Source: Streptomyces graminofaciens
GTDB taxonomy: Bacteria > Actinomycetota > Actinomycetes > Streptomycetales > Streptomycetaceae
Assembly (NCBI RefSeq): GCF_030294945.1
Contig: NZ_AP018448.1
Span: 10,884,501-10,948,500 of the forward strand
DNA: 64,000 nt
Direction of reading: 5' to 3'
Made by a program: the position numbers and the translations under genes. Shown here piece after piece: positions 9,385 to 18,092 of the stretch. The stretch's first letter is position 1. Each line of letters opens with the position of its first letter. A model generated the notes under the pieces. That model saw only the letters and a list, made by a program, of their open reading frames with translations, searched no databases and was not told the DNA's origin.

Positions 9385-9708
9385 TCAGGCAGCGTTGCGG
9401 TCGGCGGCGATCTTCTTGAGCTGGGTGATCGCGGTCATGGCGTTGGGCCAGCCCGCGTAGAACGCCAGGTGGGTGATCGCCTCGGACAGCTCCTCCACCG
9501 TGAGCCCGTTGTCCAGGGCCACACCGAGGTGGTAGCCGAGCTGCTCGCTGCGGTAGAGGGCGGACAGTACGCTCACCGTGACCAGGCTGCGGTCACGCGG
9601 AGAGAGACCGGGACGCTCCCAGACGTCGCCGAACAAAACGTTGTTGGTGACCGCGACGAGCTTGGGCGCGATCTCGGCGAGCTCCGGGGGCGCGGATTGC
9701 TTTGGCAT
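9385..9708 (-). CDS. Carboxymuconolactone decarboxylase (CMD) family protein
   Basis: A 107-residue protein; ATG 9708 (MPKQSAPPELAEIAP) follows AAGGAGAT, so the longer frame to 9810 is not used. The segment ERPGLSPRDRSLVTVSVLSA and HLAFYAGWPNAMTAI are characteristic of CMD proteins. The AhpD CxxC pair is absent, so a peroxidase role is unlikely. It is the first gene of the operon with the SDR and cupin, and reads away from the XRE regulator across a shared promoter region of about 210 bp (9709-9919). Confidence 0.9.
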   Translation of the reverse strand: MPKQSAPPELAEIAPKLVAVTNNVLFGDVWERPGLSPRDRSLVTVSVLSALYRSEQLGYHLGVALDNGLTVEELSEAITHLAFYAGWPNAMTAITQLKKIAADRNAA

Positions 9709-9919
9709 ACGAACATCTCCTTGATCAAAACGGACAGGCCGGTACCTGAGGTGCGGGCGACCCTCTGCCGACGCCACGGCCTGCTTCCCGGCCTGTTCCG
9801 GGAGCGGCAACCACTGACGACATCCAAGGAATCGCAGATCAAAGAGGTGGGGAAGGGACTGTTGTTACAGGTACTGACAGGCCCCCCACATCTGCGCTGT
9901 CCGGCTTAGCGTGGAAGGC

Positions 9920-10813
9920 ATGAGCACCGAGAGCGACATCCGCGAGTTCCTGGCCTCCCGTCGGGCCAAGATCACCCCTCAGCGGGCCGGGCTGCCCGCC
10001 TACGGCAGCAACCGCCGAGTGAAGGGCCTGCGCCGCGAGGAAGTCGCCATGCTCGCCGGCGTCAGCGTCGACTACTACGTCCGTCTGGAGCGCGGTCACA
10101 TCGCCGGCGCATCGGAAGAAGTCCTCGACGCCGTCGCGCACGCCCTCCAGCTTGACGAGGCCGAACGCGCCCACCTCTACGATCTGGCCCGATCCGCCGC
10201 CAAACGCCCCGTCCGCCGCAAGCGCGCCCGCGGCCCGCTCCCCGACAGCGTTTTGCGCGTGCTGCACTCCATGACCGACTCCCCGGCCTTCATCCGCAAC
10301 GGCCGCCTCGACATCCTCGCCACCAACCCCCTCGGCCGCGCCCTGTACTCACCCCTGTTCCCCGACCTGGCCACCGGACAGGTGAACATCGCCCGCTTCC
10401 AGTTCCTCGACCCGGCCGGCCGCGACTTCTTCCCCGACTGGGAGCAGTCTCTGAACACCACCGTGTCCCTGCTGCGCACCGAGGCCGGGCGAGCCCCGCA
10501 CGACAGCGAGCTGACCCAGCTGATCGGCGAGCTCGTCACCCGCAGCGAGGAGTTCCGCACCGCCTGGGCCAAGCACAACGTGCGCCTGCACCACACCGGA
10601 CGCAAGCTCTTCCGCCACCCCGCCGTCGGCGTGATCACCCTCGATTTCGACGCCATGGAACTGCCCGCCCAGCCCGGTCTCACGCTCACCGCCTACAGCG
10701 CCGTTCCTGGCACCCCCGACTACGAAGCCCTGCAACTTCTTGCTGCTTGGGCTGCCACCGAGAACGCCTCCCCTACCAGCAGCTCCGCTCCCACCGACCA
10801 GCAGAAGCGGTGA
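9920..10813 (+). CDS. XRE-family regulator with MmyB-like ligand-binding domain
   Basis: A 297-residue regulator. The helix-turn-helix is in residues about 5-70 (RRAKITPQRAGLPAYGSNRR, then RREEVAMLAGVSVDYYVRLE), followed by an MmyB-like sensor domain (DSPAFIRNGRLDILATNPLG, DWEQSLN, LFRHPAVGVITLDFDAMEL). ATG 9920 is preferred, with GTG 9911 as an in-frame alternative; GGAAGG is close to the ATG. It diverges from the CMD-SDR-cupin operon, which it very likely controls in response to a small lipophilic ligand, by analogy with this common pairing. Confidence 0.9.
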   Translation: MSTESDIREFLASRRAKITPQRAGLPAYGSNRRVKGLRREEVAMLAGVSVDYYVRLERGHIAGASEEVLDAVAHALQLDEAERAHLYDLARSAAKRPVRRKRARGPLPDSVLRVLHSMTDSPAFIRNGRLDILATNPLGRALYSPLFPDLATGQVNIARFQFLDPAGRDFFPDWEQSLNTTVSLLRTEAGRAPHDSELTQLIGELVTRSEEFRTAWAKHNVRLHHTGRKLFRHPAVGVITLDFDAMELPAQPGLTLTAYSAVPGTPDYEALQLLAAWAATENASPTSSSAPTDQQKR

Positions 10814-10924
10814 ACTCTGCACCGCGGCCCGGAAACACCTGACTGTTCTCACAAACGACCTTGCCCCGGAGCAAGATCAAGAATGGTCGGCGGAAGCGGC
10901 CCGGACTGCGGATGCAGGTTTCGT

Positions 10925-11522
10925 TCGCTCGTTGGTTGTGGACGCGTTCCGGCGCCAGGCGGCCAGGCGGCCAGGTGGGCGGTGTTCTCCCGGATCCGCA
11001 GCAGCGCCGCACGGAGCGTCTGCCGCGCCGCCAGCCGGATCTGACCGAACTCCTCCGGGGAGTAGGCCAGTTCGCGGACCGAAGTCCAGGCGAACCGCGG
11101 GCCATCGCCTCCCGCACCGGCCGCGCCGGCCGGGCATCCAGCTGCAGCAGCGCGGACACGGTGGAGTATTTGGTGTACCCGGTCGAGGGCGGCGGCAGGC
11201 TCAGTCGCCACGCCTGCCAGTGCCCGGCCGTCAGCCGGTCCACGTCCAAGGGCACCTCGTCCTGCTCGCTGACGAACTCCGCGAACGGGCGCGTGACGTA
11301 CCAGCTCGCCTCGCTGGACTCGACGCTGTCCCAGCCGCCGCCCGGGGCGCACTTCGCGGCGAACAGTGCGGCGAGCGACCGCTGGAACGCCTCGGGGACG
11401 GGGAACGTGCCGAAGTCGTAGCTGCGCTGCCTCCCCTGCGCATCCCGATGCCTCACCACCAGGCCGTCCTCCTGGAGGACCGCCGGCCGCTGATGTGGTC
11501 CCTGCTGCCTGTGAGCGTTCAT
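10925..11522 (-). pseudogene. N-terminal relic of a tyrosine-type site-specific integrase
   Basis: ATG 11522 opens a frame reading VVRHRDAQGRQRSYDFGTFP, AEFVSEQDEVPLDVDRLTAG and YTKYSTVSALLQLDARP, like the N-terminal DNA-binding half of actinomycete phage-type integrases. Near 11.1 kb the sense moves to another frame (FAWTSVRELAYSPEEFGQIR). The catalytic C-terminal domain with its Arg/His/Tyr residues is missing. A C-terminal integrase piece is found at about 53.1-53.35 kb. Confidence 0.5.
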
Positions 11523-11604
11523 GCAATTGGTTCAGGCCGCGATTCCGTGAATCCCCAGGTCGGCGTACGACTGCGGGAACGTTTCTCGTGTGGATTGCCC
11601 TGGT

Positions 11605-11835
11605 ATGGGGGCTGCTGCGGTCGAGGACGTGCTGTTTCCCGGGATCGATGTGCGTGTCACGGCGGTGCACGCCACAGAGGAGAGAGACGCTGTGGAGGCG
11701 TCGTCGTGTGGGCAGCCGCCGGCCTGTCCGGACTGCGGCTGGCCGGGACGTCGCGTGCACTCCCGGTATGTGCGCCGCGTGGTCGAACGCCCCTTGATGG
11801 GGCGGGCGTTGGTGATCCGGCTCAGCCGCCGGTCG
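11605..11835 (+). mobile_element. N-terminal relic of an ISL3-family transposase
   Basis: ATG 11605 opens MGAAAVEDVLFPGIDVRVT, then CGQPPACPDCGWPGRRVHSR, YVRRVVERPLMGRALVIRLS. The CPxC zinc-binding element and the VERPL motif are those of ISL3 transposases. After about 75 residues the frame passes into an unrelated SDR fragment, so the catalytic part is missing. Confidence 0.75.
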
Positions 11836-11884
11836 CCCTCCGCCCACCCACACGACGGCGCGGGGGCCACCGTGAGGCAGCACG

Positions 11885-12314
11885 GAGATGAACACCGCCT
11901 ACTACGGTCCGTTGCGCATGATCCGGGCCTTCGCTCCGATCCTGAAGGCGGGTGGCGGCGGGGCGATCGTCAACGTCCTGTCGGCGGCGTCCTGGTTCCC
12001 TTCCGAGCGCTGGGGCGCCTACCACGCGACCAAGGCTGCTGCCTGGAGCCTGACCAACAGTGTCCGCCTCGAACTCTCCGGCCAGAACACACTGGTGGCC
12101 GGCGTATATATGGGGCCGACCGACACCGACCAGGCCCGGGGGACTGTCGTTCCCGTTCGAATTGAACGACCCCGCCGACGTCGTCAGGGCCGCACTCGAC
12201 GGGGTCGAGGCGAACCAGTCCGAAGTCATAGCCGACCCGCTCTCCGCACAGGTCAAAGCACAGCTCGCCCTCGACCCCGCCACGATCTACACCCCGAGCT
12301 CGACCACTACCTGA
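11885..12314 (+). pseudogene. C-terminal relic of an SDR (copy A of the SDR-DJ-1 pair)
   Basis: The plus frame reads MNTAYYGPLRMIRAFAPILK, NVLSAASWFPSERWGAYHAT and LVAGVYMGPTDTDQAR. A frameshift near 12140 moves it to GLSFPFELNDPADVVRAALD and ends DPATIYTPSSTTT at 12314. The YxxxK (YHATK) and Ser (LSAAS) residues are visible but the NAD-binding N-terminus is gone, replaced by an ISL3 relic. It is closely similar to the broken SDR at 23297-24014. Confidence 0.8.
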
Positions 12315-12390
12315 CCACCGGTTGGCGCACCGCGGGGCGCGTCGCCACCAACCAGCGCCCTCCTGCCCGCAGAGCGAGAGAAGGCATGCC

Positions 12391-12925
12391 ATGGACGCCC
12401 CCACTACCTCGTCCAAGCCCCTGAAGCGCTGATCGTCATCCCGTCGGCTGCTCTCGTGCCGCTCACCGAACCGGCAGGCCACCCCGGCGTCTCGACCGGG
12501 TTCTACCTGGTCGAGATGGCGCAGATCTCAAGGAAATTCGGCGACGAGTACGACTTCACCTTCGCTGCCCTCGGCGGGCATGTCCCGCAGCTCGAGATCA
12601 ACGGCCTGAGCCTGACGATGCACGCCGGGGCCAAGTACGGTTCCGCACGGGTCTCGGCCACCGCGGCACAGGCGTTCCGGTTCGATGTCGGCGTGTTCTA
12701 TACCAGACGGCCCGAACTCGTCGCCCGCCGGGACAGCGAACTCGCCCTCGCTCGCCGCTACCTGGGCCGCCTGCCCGTCTCCGAGGCGCTGCCCAACAGC
12801 GACAAGGAAGTCGTGCTGCTGCGTGACGAACTGATCAAGTCGATGCAGGACCTGCCGGAGCACACCTACCCGTCCGTCGAGCAGCTCGTGCACAGGCACC
12901 GCGACTCCGAGGACAAGGTTGTCTG
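12391..12925 (+). pseudogene. N-terminal relic of a DJ-1/PfpI-family protein (copy A)
   Basis: After ATG 12391 (MDAPTTSSKP) a frameshift at about 12425 is needed to reach LIVIPSAAVLPLTEPAGHPG. The frame then reads FTFAALGGHVPQLEINGLSL and LRDELIKSMQDLPEHTYPSV up to HRHRDSED. Similarity to the class I amidotransferase-like DJ-1/PfpI family stops there, before the nucleophilic cysteine, and the tail is unrelated. The same gene pair, equally broken, is at 22640-24014 in inverted orientation. The following 300 bp up to the MerR site hold no gene. Confidence 0.75.
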
Positions 12926-13235
12926 GGAGGAAGGCGTCCGATTGCTCACCAGTAACTGGCCCCCACGCCAGCGACGAGCATGCCGCACCCCTGCGCATCC
13001 TCCTGCCGCGCGACTGATCTCCCTGATGCCAACGCTGGCGGAAGCACTTCGCGGGTGGCGTTGGCGAGGTGGTGGGGAGGACCAATCGGCGGTGGGAGAG
13101 CGGTTGCCGATCGTCCGGAACCCACTTCCCCATCCCTGGCATACGTCAGGTCACCCTTTTGACCCGCCTGACCACCAGGGACTCAGCACGCTGTCCACCG
13201 GAGGAGACAGGAGGTTCGTGATTTCGCCATCAGCT

Positions 13236-13267
13236 ACGCTAAAACCTCTCACCAACGTCAGATGTAA
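13236..13267 (-). promoter_or_regulatory. MerR-type promoter/operator (site 1)
   Basis: On the minus strand it has TTACAT, a 20-bp spacer and TAGCGT. The spacer is a degenerate form of the CTGACG-TA-CGTCAG palindrome. It lies 35 bp before the merR start but as a promoter points left, where no minus-strand gene survives. The extended 20-bp spacer is the hallmark of promoters remodelled by MerR-family activators. Confidence 0.6.
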
Positions 13268-13302
13268 CTCTGACATGACGCGAAACCGGTAAAGGAGCGG
13301 CA

Positions 13303-13698
13303 ATGCGGATCGGAGAGGTGGCCGAACAGGCGGGGGTGAGCGTTCGGGCGCTGCGCTACTACGAAGAGCAGGGTCTGCTCGGCTCCACGCGTACCAGCGG
13401 CGGGCAGCGGCAGTACCCGGACGGCGCGGTCGAGCGGGTCAGGATGATCCAGCAGCTGTACGCCGCCGGTCTGTCGAGCAAGCTCGTTCGCGAGGTCCTG
13501 CCGCGGTGTATGAACGAGGGCCCCGTGACCTACGGGTTCGTCGAGAGCATCATCGCTGAACGGGCCCGCATCGACCGCCAGATCAACGACCTGACGGAAG
13601 TGCGTGCCCGCCTCGACGAGATCATCGCGGTGGCGACGGACCCCAACCACCCCCACCACTGCCACCCCGTACGTGCAGGTCTCCCCGATACCGCCTGA
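13303..13698 (+). CDS. MerR-family transcriptional regulator
   Basis: A 131-residue MerR regulator. ATG 13303 (MRIGEVAEQAGVSVRALRYY) follows AAAGGAG. The winged helix-turn-helix (residues 1-70) includes RYYEEQGLL and RQYPDGAVERV. A coiled-coil dimerisation helix follows (about 78-118, IIAERARIDRQINDLTEVRA). The tail HPHHCHP is His-rich with a single Cys and could bind metal or sense thiols, but no classical metal-binding Cys pair is present. Four matching 32-bp promoter sites in the window suggest its regulon. Confidence 0.93.
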   Translation: MRIGEVAEQAGVSVRALRYYEEQGLLGSTRTSGGQRQYPDGAVERVRMIQQLYAAGLSSKLVREVLPRCMNEGPVTYGFVESIIAERARIDRQINDLTEVRARLDEIIAVATDPNHPHHCHPVRAGLPDTA

Positions 13699-13889
13699 TG
13701 CGGCCTGCTGTACATCGCGCACAAGCCATGTGCGGCAGGCCGCCTCGGCGACCCACCTCGCCTCGGGCTGTAGCCGCCGACGTCTCGTCCGCTACGTGCA
13801 CGGTCGCCGTTTACGGCGCGACCGGCGGATCGGCGATCAGTCGCCGCTCCGGCCTTTTCGCGTCACAGCCGTACGAAAGGGCCTCGCGC

Positions 13890-14825
13890 TCACTCCATGG
13901 TGAGGACGACACGTCCCTGGAACCCGCCCCTGGTCATGTGCGCGTAGGCCTTTGAGGCGTCCTGCAGCGGATAGGTCTCGGCCACGCGCAGCGCCAGGTC
14001 TCCGGCCGCGGCCAGATCGGAAAGTGTCGAAAGCATCGCTCCGTCCGGGCCGACTTGCGTCAGCAGAACCCGGATGTCCCGCTCGGTCTGAGGCAGGGCG
14101 TCAATCCGTGTGGTCACGAACCTGCCGCCGTCCGCCACCGCCCCGATGACGGCCTGCCCCAGCATGGCCGTGTCCAGAACGGCGTCGACCCCTTCTGGGC
14201 GCACCTTGCGGACGGCCTCGACCAGCGGTTGCGACGCCGGCAGATACACGTCGGCCCCCGCTACCTGGGTCGCGAATTCGCCGTCGGGCGAGAGGTCATT
14301 CGCAATGACCACAGCTCCCCGGCGCTTGGCCAGCTGCACCGCGTAGCCGCCGACGGCCCCCTCCGCACCGGTGATGAGCACGGTCTGTCCCGCCTGGATA
14401 CCGAGCAGTTCGACGGACTGGGCCGCGGTCAGGCCGTTGAGGGGGATGGTGGCGGCGTGGGCCGGGTCGACACCCGCGGGCGCCGCGGCGACAGCCTGGG
14501 AAGGAACCACGATGTACTCGGCCTGCCCCCGGTTCAATCCCAGGGGCACGCCGTGGCTGAACGCGATGACCGCCTGTCCGGGCGTCCAGTGGATACCCGG
14601 GCCGACGGCGTCGACAACACCGGCGACCTCCCAGCCGAGGCCATAGGCGGCCCCCTCCGGCGGAGCCGGGAAGTAGCCCCCGCTCCAGGCCGCCGCATCA
14701 GTCGGGTTGAGCGTGGCCGCCTGGACCTTGATGCGAATCTCACTCAGGCCCGGGACAGGCTTGTCGACATCGGCGACCTCGACGACGTCCGGACTGCCGA
14801 GCGAACGGTAAACGACTGCGCGCAT
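13890..14825 (-). CDS. Zinc-independent MDR / quinone oxidoreductase-like NADP-dependent enzyme
   Basis: A 311-residue medium-chain dehydrogenase/reductase. ATG 14825 (MRAVVYRSLGSPDVVEVADV) is preceded by GAAGGAAG; the eight extra upstream codons have no ribosome site. It has an N-terminal GroES-like domain, the substrate-channel segment LNPTDAAAWSG, and a Rossmann nucleotide-binding stretch LITGAEGAVGGYAVQLAKRR. The structural-zinc cysteines of alcohol dehydrogenases are absent, so quinone or enone reduction is likely. It lies directly behind MerR-type site 2, so it is probably induced by the neighbouring MerR regulator. Confidence 0.9.
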   Translation of the reverse strand: MRAVVYRSLGSPDVVEVADVDKPVPGLSEIRIKVQAATLNPTDAAAWSGGYFPAPPEGAAYGLGWEVAGVVDAVGPGIHWTPGQAVIAFSHGVPLGLNRGQAEYIVVPSQAVAAAPAGVDPAHAATIPLNGLTAAQSVELLGIQAGQTVLITGAEGAVGGYAVQLAKRRGAVVIANDLSPDGEFATQVAGADVYLPASQPLVEAVRKVRPEGVDAVLDTAMLGQAVIGAVADGGRFVTTRIDALPQTERDIRVLLTQVGPDGAMLSTLSDLAAAGDLALRVAETYPLQDASKAYAHMTRGGFQGRVVLTME

Positions 14826-14927
14826 GAGTCTTCCTTCGGTTAGCCGCACCTGCTCGCGGCAGGCGCAGGAGATCTTTGATCCAGGGAAGCGATGTCCGCG
14901 GTGATCTGCGGAGCATCAACACCCACC

Positions 14928-14959
14928 ACGCTAAAACCTGACGCTAACGTCAGATGCAA
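14928..14959 (-). promoter_or_regulatory. MerR-type promoter/operator (site 2)
   Basis: The minus strand has TTGCAT, a 20-bp spacer holding CTGACGTTAGCGTCAG, and TAGCGT. It lies about 100 bp upstream of the MDR start and points to it. The spacer is longer than the usual 17 bp, as expected for MerR activation. Confidence 0.75.
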
Positions 14960-15024
14960 GTCGGGTGGGTCTACCGTCCCGATCTGCCGGCCGCAGTCAG
15001 TGGGCTTGCGCCATGGCGACCGGC

Positions 15025-15589
15025 GGCCGGGCGCGAACATGCCCATGCCGTAGCCGACCCAGATGGCGATGGGCTCGTTGAGAGTTACCCAGTGGGGCAC
15101 CCGCTCGCCGAACTCCTCGAACGCCAAGGCGGCGTAGTCACGGAACCATTTCGCCACGTCGCGGTTGCCCCAGCCGCCGCGGTCCTCGAGTGCCTGGGGC
15201 AGGTCCCAGTGGTAGAGCGTGACGTTGGGGGAGATCCCGGCCGCGTCCTGTTCGTCGAGGAGGCGGTGGTAGAAGTCGATGCCGGCGCGGTTCACGGCAC
15301 CGGTTCCCTCGGGGAGCAGCCGGGACCAGCTCAGCGAGAGACGGTAGGAATCGACTCCGAGGTCGCGCATCAGGGCGACGTCCTCGCGGAACCGGTGGTA
15401 GTGGTCGACGGCGACGTCGCCGGGGATGTCCAGGTGCACCTTGCCCGGGGTGTGCCCGAAGGTGTCCCAGATCGACGGGCCTTTCCCGTCCTCGTCCCAG
15501 GCTCCCTCGATCTGGAACGCGCTGGTGGCCGTGCCGAACACGAAGTCCCCGGGGAACACGATCCGGCCGTCGCCATGTGGGCTGTTCAT
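15025..15589 (-). pseudogene. Truncated GH1 beta-glucosidase (5' third only)
   Basis: ATG 15589 (MNSPHGDGRIVFPGDFVFGT) opens about 188 codons that are nearly identical to the start of the intact GH1 gene at 37065-38429, through WVTLNEPIAIWVGYGMGMFA. Identity ends at about 15025, in the codons for FAPG, and the frame then wanders through unrelated sequence. The acid/base Glu of TLNEP is present but the nucleophile region (YITENG in the intact copy) is lost. Identity also covers the ribosome site (GGAGG in the full copy, GAGG here) and some upstream bases, so the duplication included the leader. Confidence 0.9.
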
Positions 15590-16107
15590 CGCTGTGGCCT
15601 CATGGCATGGATTCGTTTCGGCTTCATCACGACGCCGCGGCGGGCTGTGGGCGAGCGCCTTGTACGACACAGCCCCTGCTTCCGGGGACATGCGCCCCGG
15701 CAGCCGGCCAAGGCCTTCGGGCGTAGGAATGCTGGGAGTCTCATCGCGCCTGAGGAGTGGCTGCCTGGACTCCATCCGCACTCCGTCGCCAGCGCATCCT
15801 GCACCCACAGTGCTCGCGTTCATGTCGATGGGCGGTCGTCGCAGTGGCCGTACGCGTTGTCTGCGTCGGTCTCGACGGTCGGAACCGGCATGGTGCTACC
15901 GAGTTCTTCGGGTTGTTGTCGGCCGCTGGGCGAGAGTGAATCCGGTGCCGGCAAGGCAGCCATCGATCAGATCACGGCGGAGATGAACGTGGCGCAGGCC
16001 GCGGTGAAGGGTGCGCTCAAGGTGGTTGTCGTCGGTGAAGGCGACATTGGCGAGTGGGCCGCGCCGTAACAGGTACCAGACGCCTTCCCTGGATTCAAGT
16101 CAAGTGC
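15590..16107. other. Gap between glycosidase scars
   Basis: The first 70 bp resemble the leader of the intact GH1 gene. The rest shows no gene I can name. A plus-strand tail reads AAIDQITAEMNVAQAAVKGA, then LKVVVVGEGDIGEWAAP-stop at about 16068, with codon use that looks coding, but no start or family is recognised. Confidence 0.35.
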
Positions 16108-16412
16108 GTATGAGGGCAGTTGCAGCCGGTTGGGGTAGCTGGTCCAGCCTGGTTCAGCAGTTGGTCGGAGACGGGCCGGCCGTTGATCGTGGTGCGGTGG
16201 ACGCCGAGTGAGGTGACGTACAGGCGCGCGGATGCAGGCTCCGCCGGGAGGTTGAACTCCCGGCGGAGCAGCGGCACGGGGCCGGGGGAGGTTCGGCCCC
16301 GGTCATTGGGCAGGTGGACGGGGCGAGCCGTCCGATGCGCGTCGTCGAGCAGGGAGGCTTCCACTCGGGCGGGTTCACTCCACTCCGTCCAGCCGAGGTC
16401 GGTGTGGACCGG
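16108..16412 (-). pseudogene. Fragment of a GH78 alpha-L-rhamnosidase gene
   Basis: The minus frame reads DLGWTEWSEPARVEASLLDD, RTSPGPVPLLRREFNLPAEP and LYVTSLGVHRTTINGRPVSD, matching residues about 93-172 of the intact rhamnosidase at 26772-29375. A one-base deletion near 16150 shifts the frame and it ends at a stop soon after. Neither the first 90 residues nor the catalytic domain is present. Confidence 0.85.
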
Positions 16413-16422
16413 ACCCGCCGGT

Positions 16423-16541
16423 TCATCGCGGCAGGTGCCTCCGGAGGAGTCGCAGCGTAGATCGGTGCAGCGCGGTGCGGTGTGCGACCACTCCCCAGGA
16501 GTGGTCCGTGCCCTCGACGATCTCGACGTGCGCGTTGCCGC
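16423..16541 (-). pseudogene. C-terminal scrap of the cinnamoyl-esterase-like hydrolase
   Basis: The minus frame ending LRLLRRHLPR-stop contains NAHVEIVEGTDHSWGVVAHR, matching the last 40 residues (NAHLEIVEGADHAWG) of the intact hydrolase at 29408-30181, including the catalytic His. It lies just upstream of the rhamnosidase fragment, so the pair keeps the gene order of the intact operon with the middle deleted. The stretch up to 16789 shows no gene. Confidence 0.8.
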
Positions 16542-16789
16542 CCGGCCCGAGCCCCCCGGCCCGCTCGCCGCAAGGGTGCGAAGTCCCGCCCTCCGTGCAG
16601 TGGATGCTCGGCTCCCCGATGATGGCATCGGCCTTCGTGCGTAACGGCCGCAAGGACGTCGTCACCGGCAACGCGCTGGGCCGGGCCCGGCACGTGTCGT
16701 TGTTTCGACAGCGGCACCGCCGGTCGGCACGGCCACGGTGGCGACCACCTGTCTACGACTCGACACTTCGCTGGGGACACAGGCAATGG

Positions 16790-18061
16790 TCAGCTTCCGG
16801 CCTTGTAGTGGGTGTCCATCTCGTCGAGGAGTTTCCCGGGGGTGGACTGGCCGCTGAAGATCTCCTGGATGCCGCTGACCAGGGTCTGTCCGACCTTGGC
16901 GCTGGGCCACAGCTGGTCCATGAACGGCACGGTCCGGTCCGCCTCGACGAATTTCGTCACCTCGGCCAGGGACGGGTCCGCCGCGAAGCCCGTGTCGGGC
17001 AGGGTGGGCAGACTGCCCTGCTTCTTGACGAACGTGTTCATGCCCTCGGGCGACATCACGAAGTTCACGAACTTCAGGGCGAGTTCCTTGTTCTTCGCCT
17101 TCGCGTTGATCGCGTAGCCGGCGCCCGCCCCGGCCGGCATGAGGGTCTCGGACGGGTTGTCGGTGGCGGGTAGTGCCTTCAGGGTGAAGGTGGCCTTCGG
17201 GTTCTTCTGCTTGAGCAGGGTGACTACCCAGTTGCCCTGCACGATGCCGAGGGTCTTGCCGGTGGCGGCGAGTTGCTGGCTGGCTTCGTAGCTGGTGCCC
17301 AGCGGCTTCTTCTGGAAGCAGCCGGTCTTCTCCATCGTCAGGTATTTGTCGAGGGCGGTGGTCCACGGCGACTTGGCGAAGGTGGCCTGGCCTGCCTGCA
17401 TCTTCTTGTCGAAGTCGCGGTCTTGGCCGTACACGGTCGTGGCGACCAGTGCGTACTGGACGAGCTGGTCGACCCAGCCGTCCTGAATGCCCAGCGCGAA
17501 GGCGGGGGTGCCCTTGGCCTTCGCCGCCCGGCAGAAGGCCAGCAGATCGGTCCAGGTGTCCGGCGGGGTGAGGCCGGCCTTCTCCATCGCCTGGGTGTTG
17601 TATATGGCGCCGATGCCGTTGAGCCCGAAGAGCGCGGTGTAGGTCTTGTTCTCGTACTCGGTCATGTCCCTGACCGCGTCGGGCAGTTTCGCGACCCAGG
17701 GCTGGTCCGAGAGGTCGAGCAGATAGCCGGGTTTGGCCAGGACCTGAGTGGCCGCAGCGTTCCCGTTGCCGGGCCAGACCGACATCACGTCCGGTGCCGT
17801 GCCCGAGCTCAGCTGGGTTCGGATCTGCTGCTGGTACTGATCGGTGCCGGTGACGGTGTAGCGGACCTTGACGCCCGGGTTGGCCTTCTCGAACGCCTTG
17901 ACGACGGCATCGATGGAGCCCTGGTCCTGCGACGCGAGCGTGAGGGTCTTGGATCCGCCCGAGCCTCCGCCTGAACCAGCGCTGGTGCCGCCGCTGCAGG
18001 CGGCAAGGAGGGCGGCGGCCGTCATCGTGGCGATCAGGGCCACAGGTGTGCGTGTGTTCAT
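16790..18061 (-). CDS. Sugar ABC transporter substrate-binding lipoprotein (CUT1 type)
   Basis: A 423-residue secreted lipoprotein. The start MNTRTPVALIATMTAAALLAAC has a short signal with lipobox LAAC (Cys22) followed by a Ser/Gly linker. The mature part shows the MalE-like pattern: LTLASQDQGSIDAVVKAFEK, DVMSVWPGNGNAAA and a C-terminal WPSAKVGQTLVSGIQEIFSG. It captures an oligosaccharide outside the membrane for the two permeases encoded next, 31 bp downstream. It is the distinct CUT1 system of the window, not the peptide-type importer at 31.9-37 kb. Confidence 0.93.
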   Translation of the reverse strand: MNTRTPVALIATMTAAALLAACSGGTSAGSGGGSGGSKTLTLASQDQGSIDAVVKAFEKANPGVKVRYTVTGTDQYQQQIRTQLSSGTAPDVMSVWPGNGNAAATQVLAKPGYLLDLSDQPWVAKLPDAVRDMTEYENKTYTALFGLNGIGAIYNTQAMEKAGLTPPDTWTDLLAFCRAAKAKGTPAFALGIQDGWVDQLVQYALVATTVYGQDRDFDKKMQAGQATFAKSPWTTALDKYLTMEKTGCFQKKPLGTSYEASQQLAATGKTLGIVQGNWVVTLLKQKNPKATFTLKALPATDNPSETLMPAGAGAGYAINAKAKNKELALKFVNFVMSPEGMNTFVKKQGSLPTLPDTGFAADPSLAEVTKFVEADRTVPFMDQLWPSAKVGQTLVSGIQEIFSGQSTPGKLLDEMDTHYKAGS

Positions 18062-18092
18062 GATGTCTCCCTTGAGAAGAAGGCGAGGGTCG

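Noticed and set aside
7958..9460. A 500-codon plus-strand frame opposite the cupin, SDR and CMD genes
   Set aside because: Its Val/Gly/Asp-rich composition mirrors the antisense codons of three well-supported genes.
15890..16068. A small gene ending LKVVVVGEGDIGEWAAP
   Set aside because: Codon use looks coding, but there is no start, no family I can name and the upstream part is disordered, so it is only mentioned in the gap entry.
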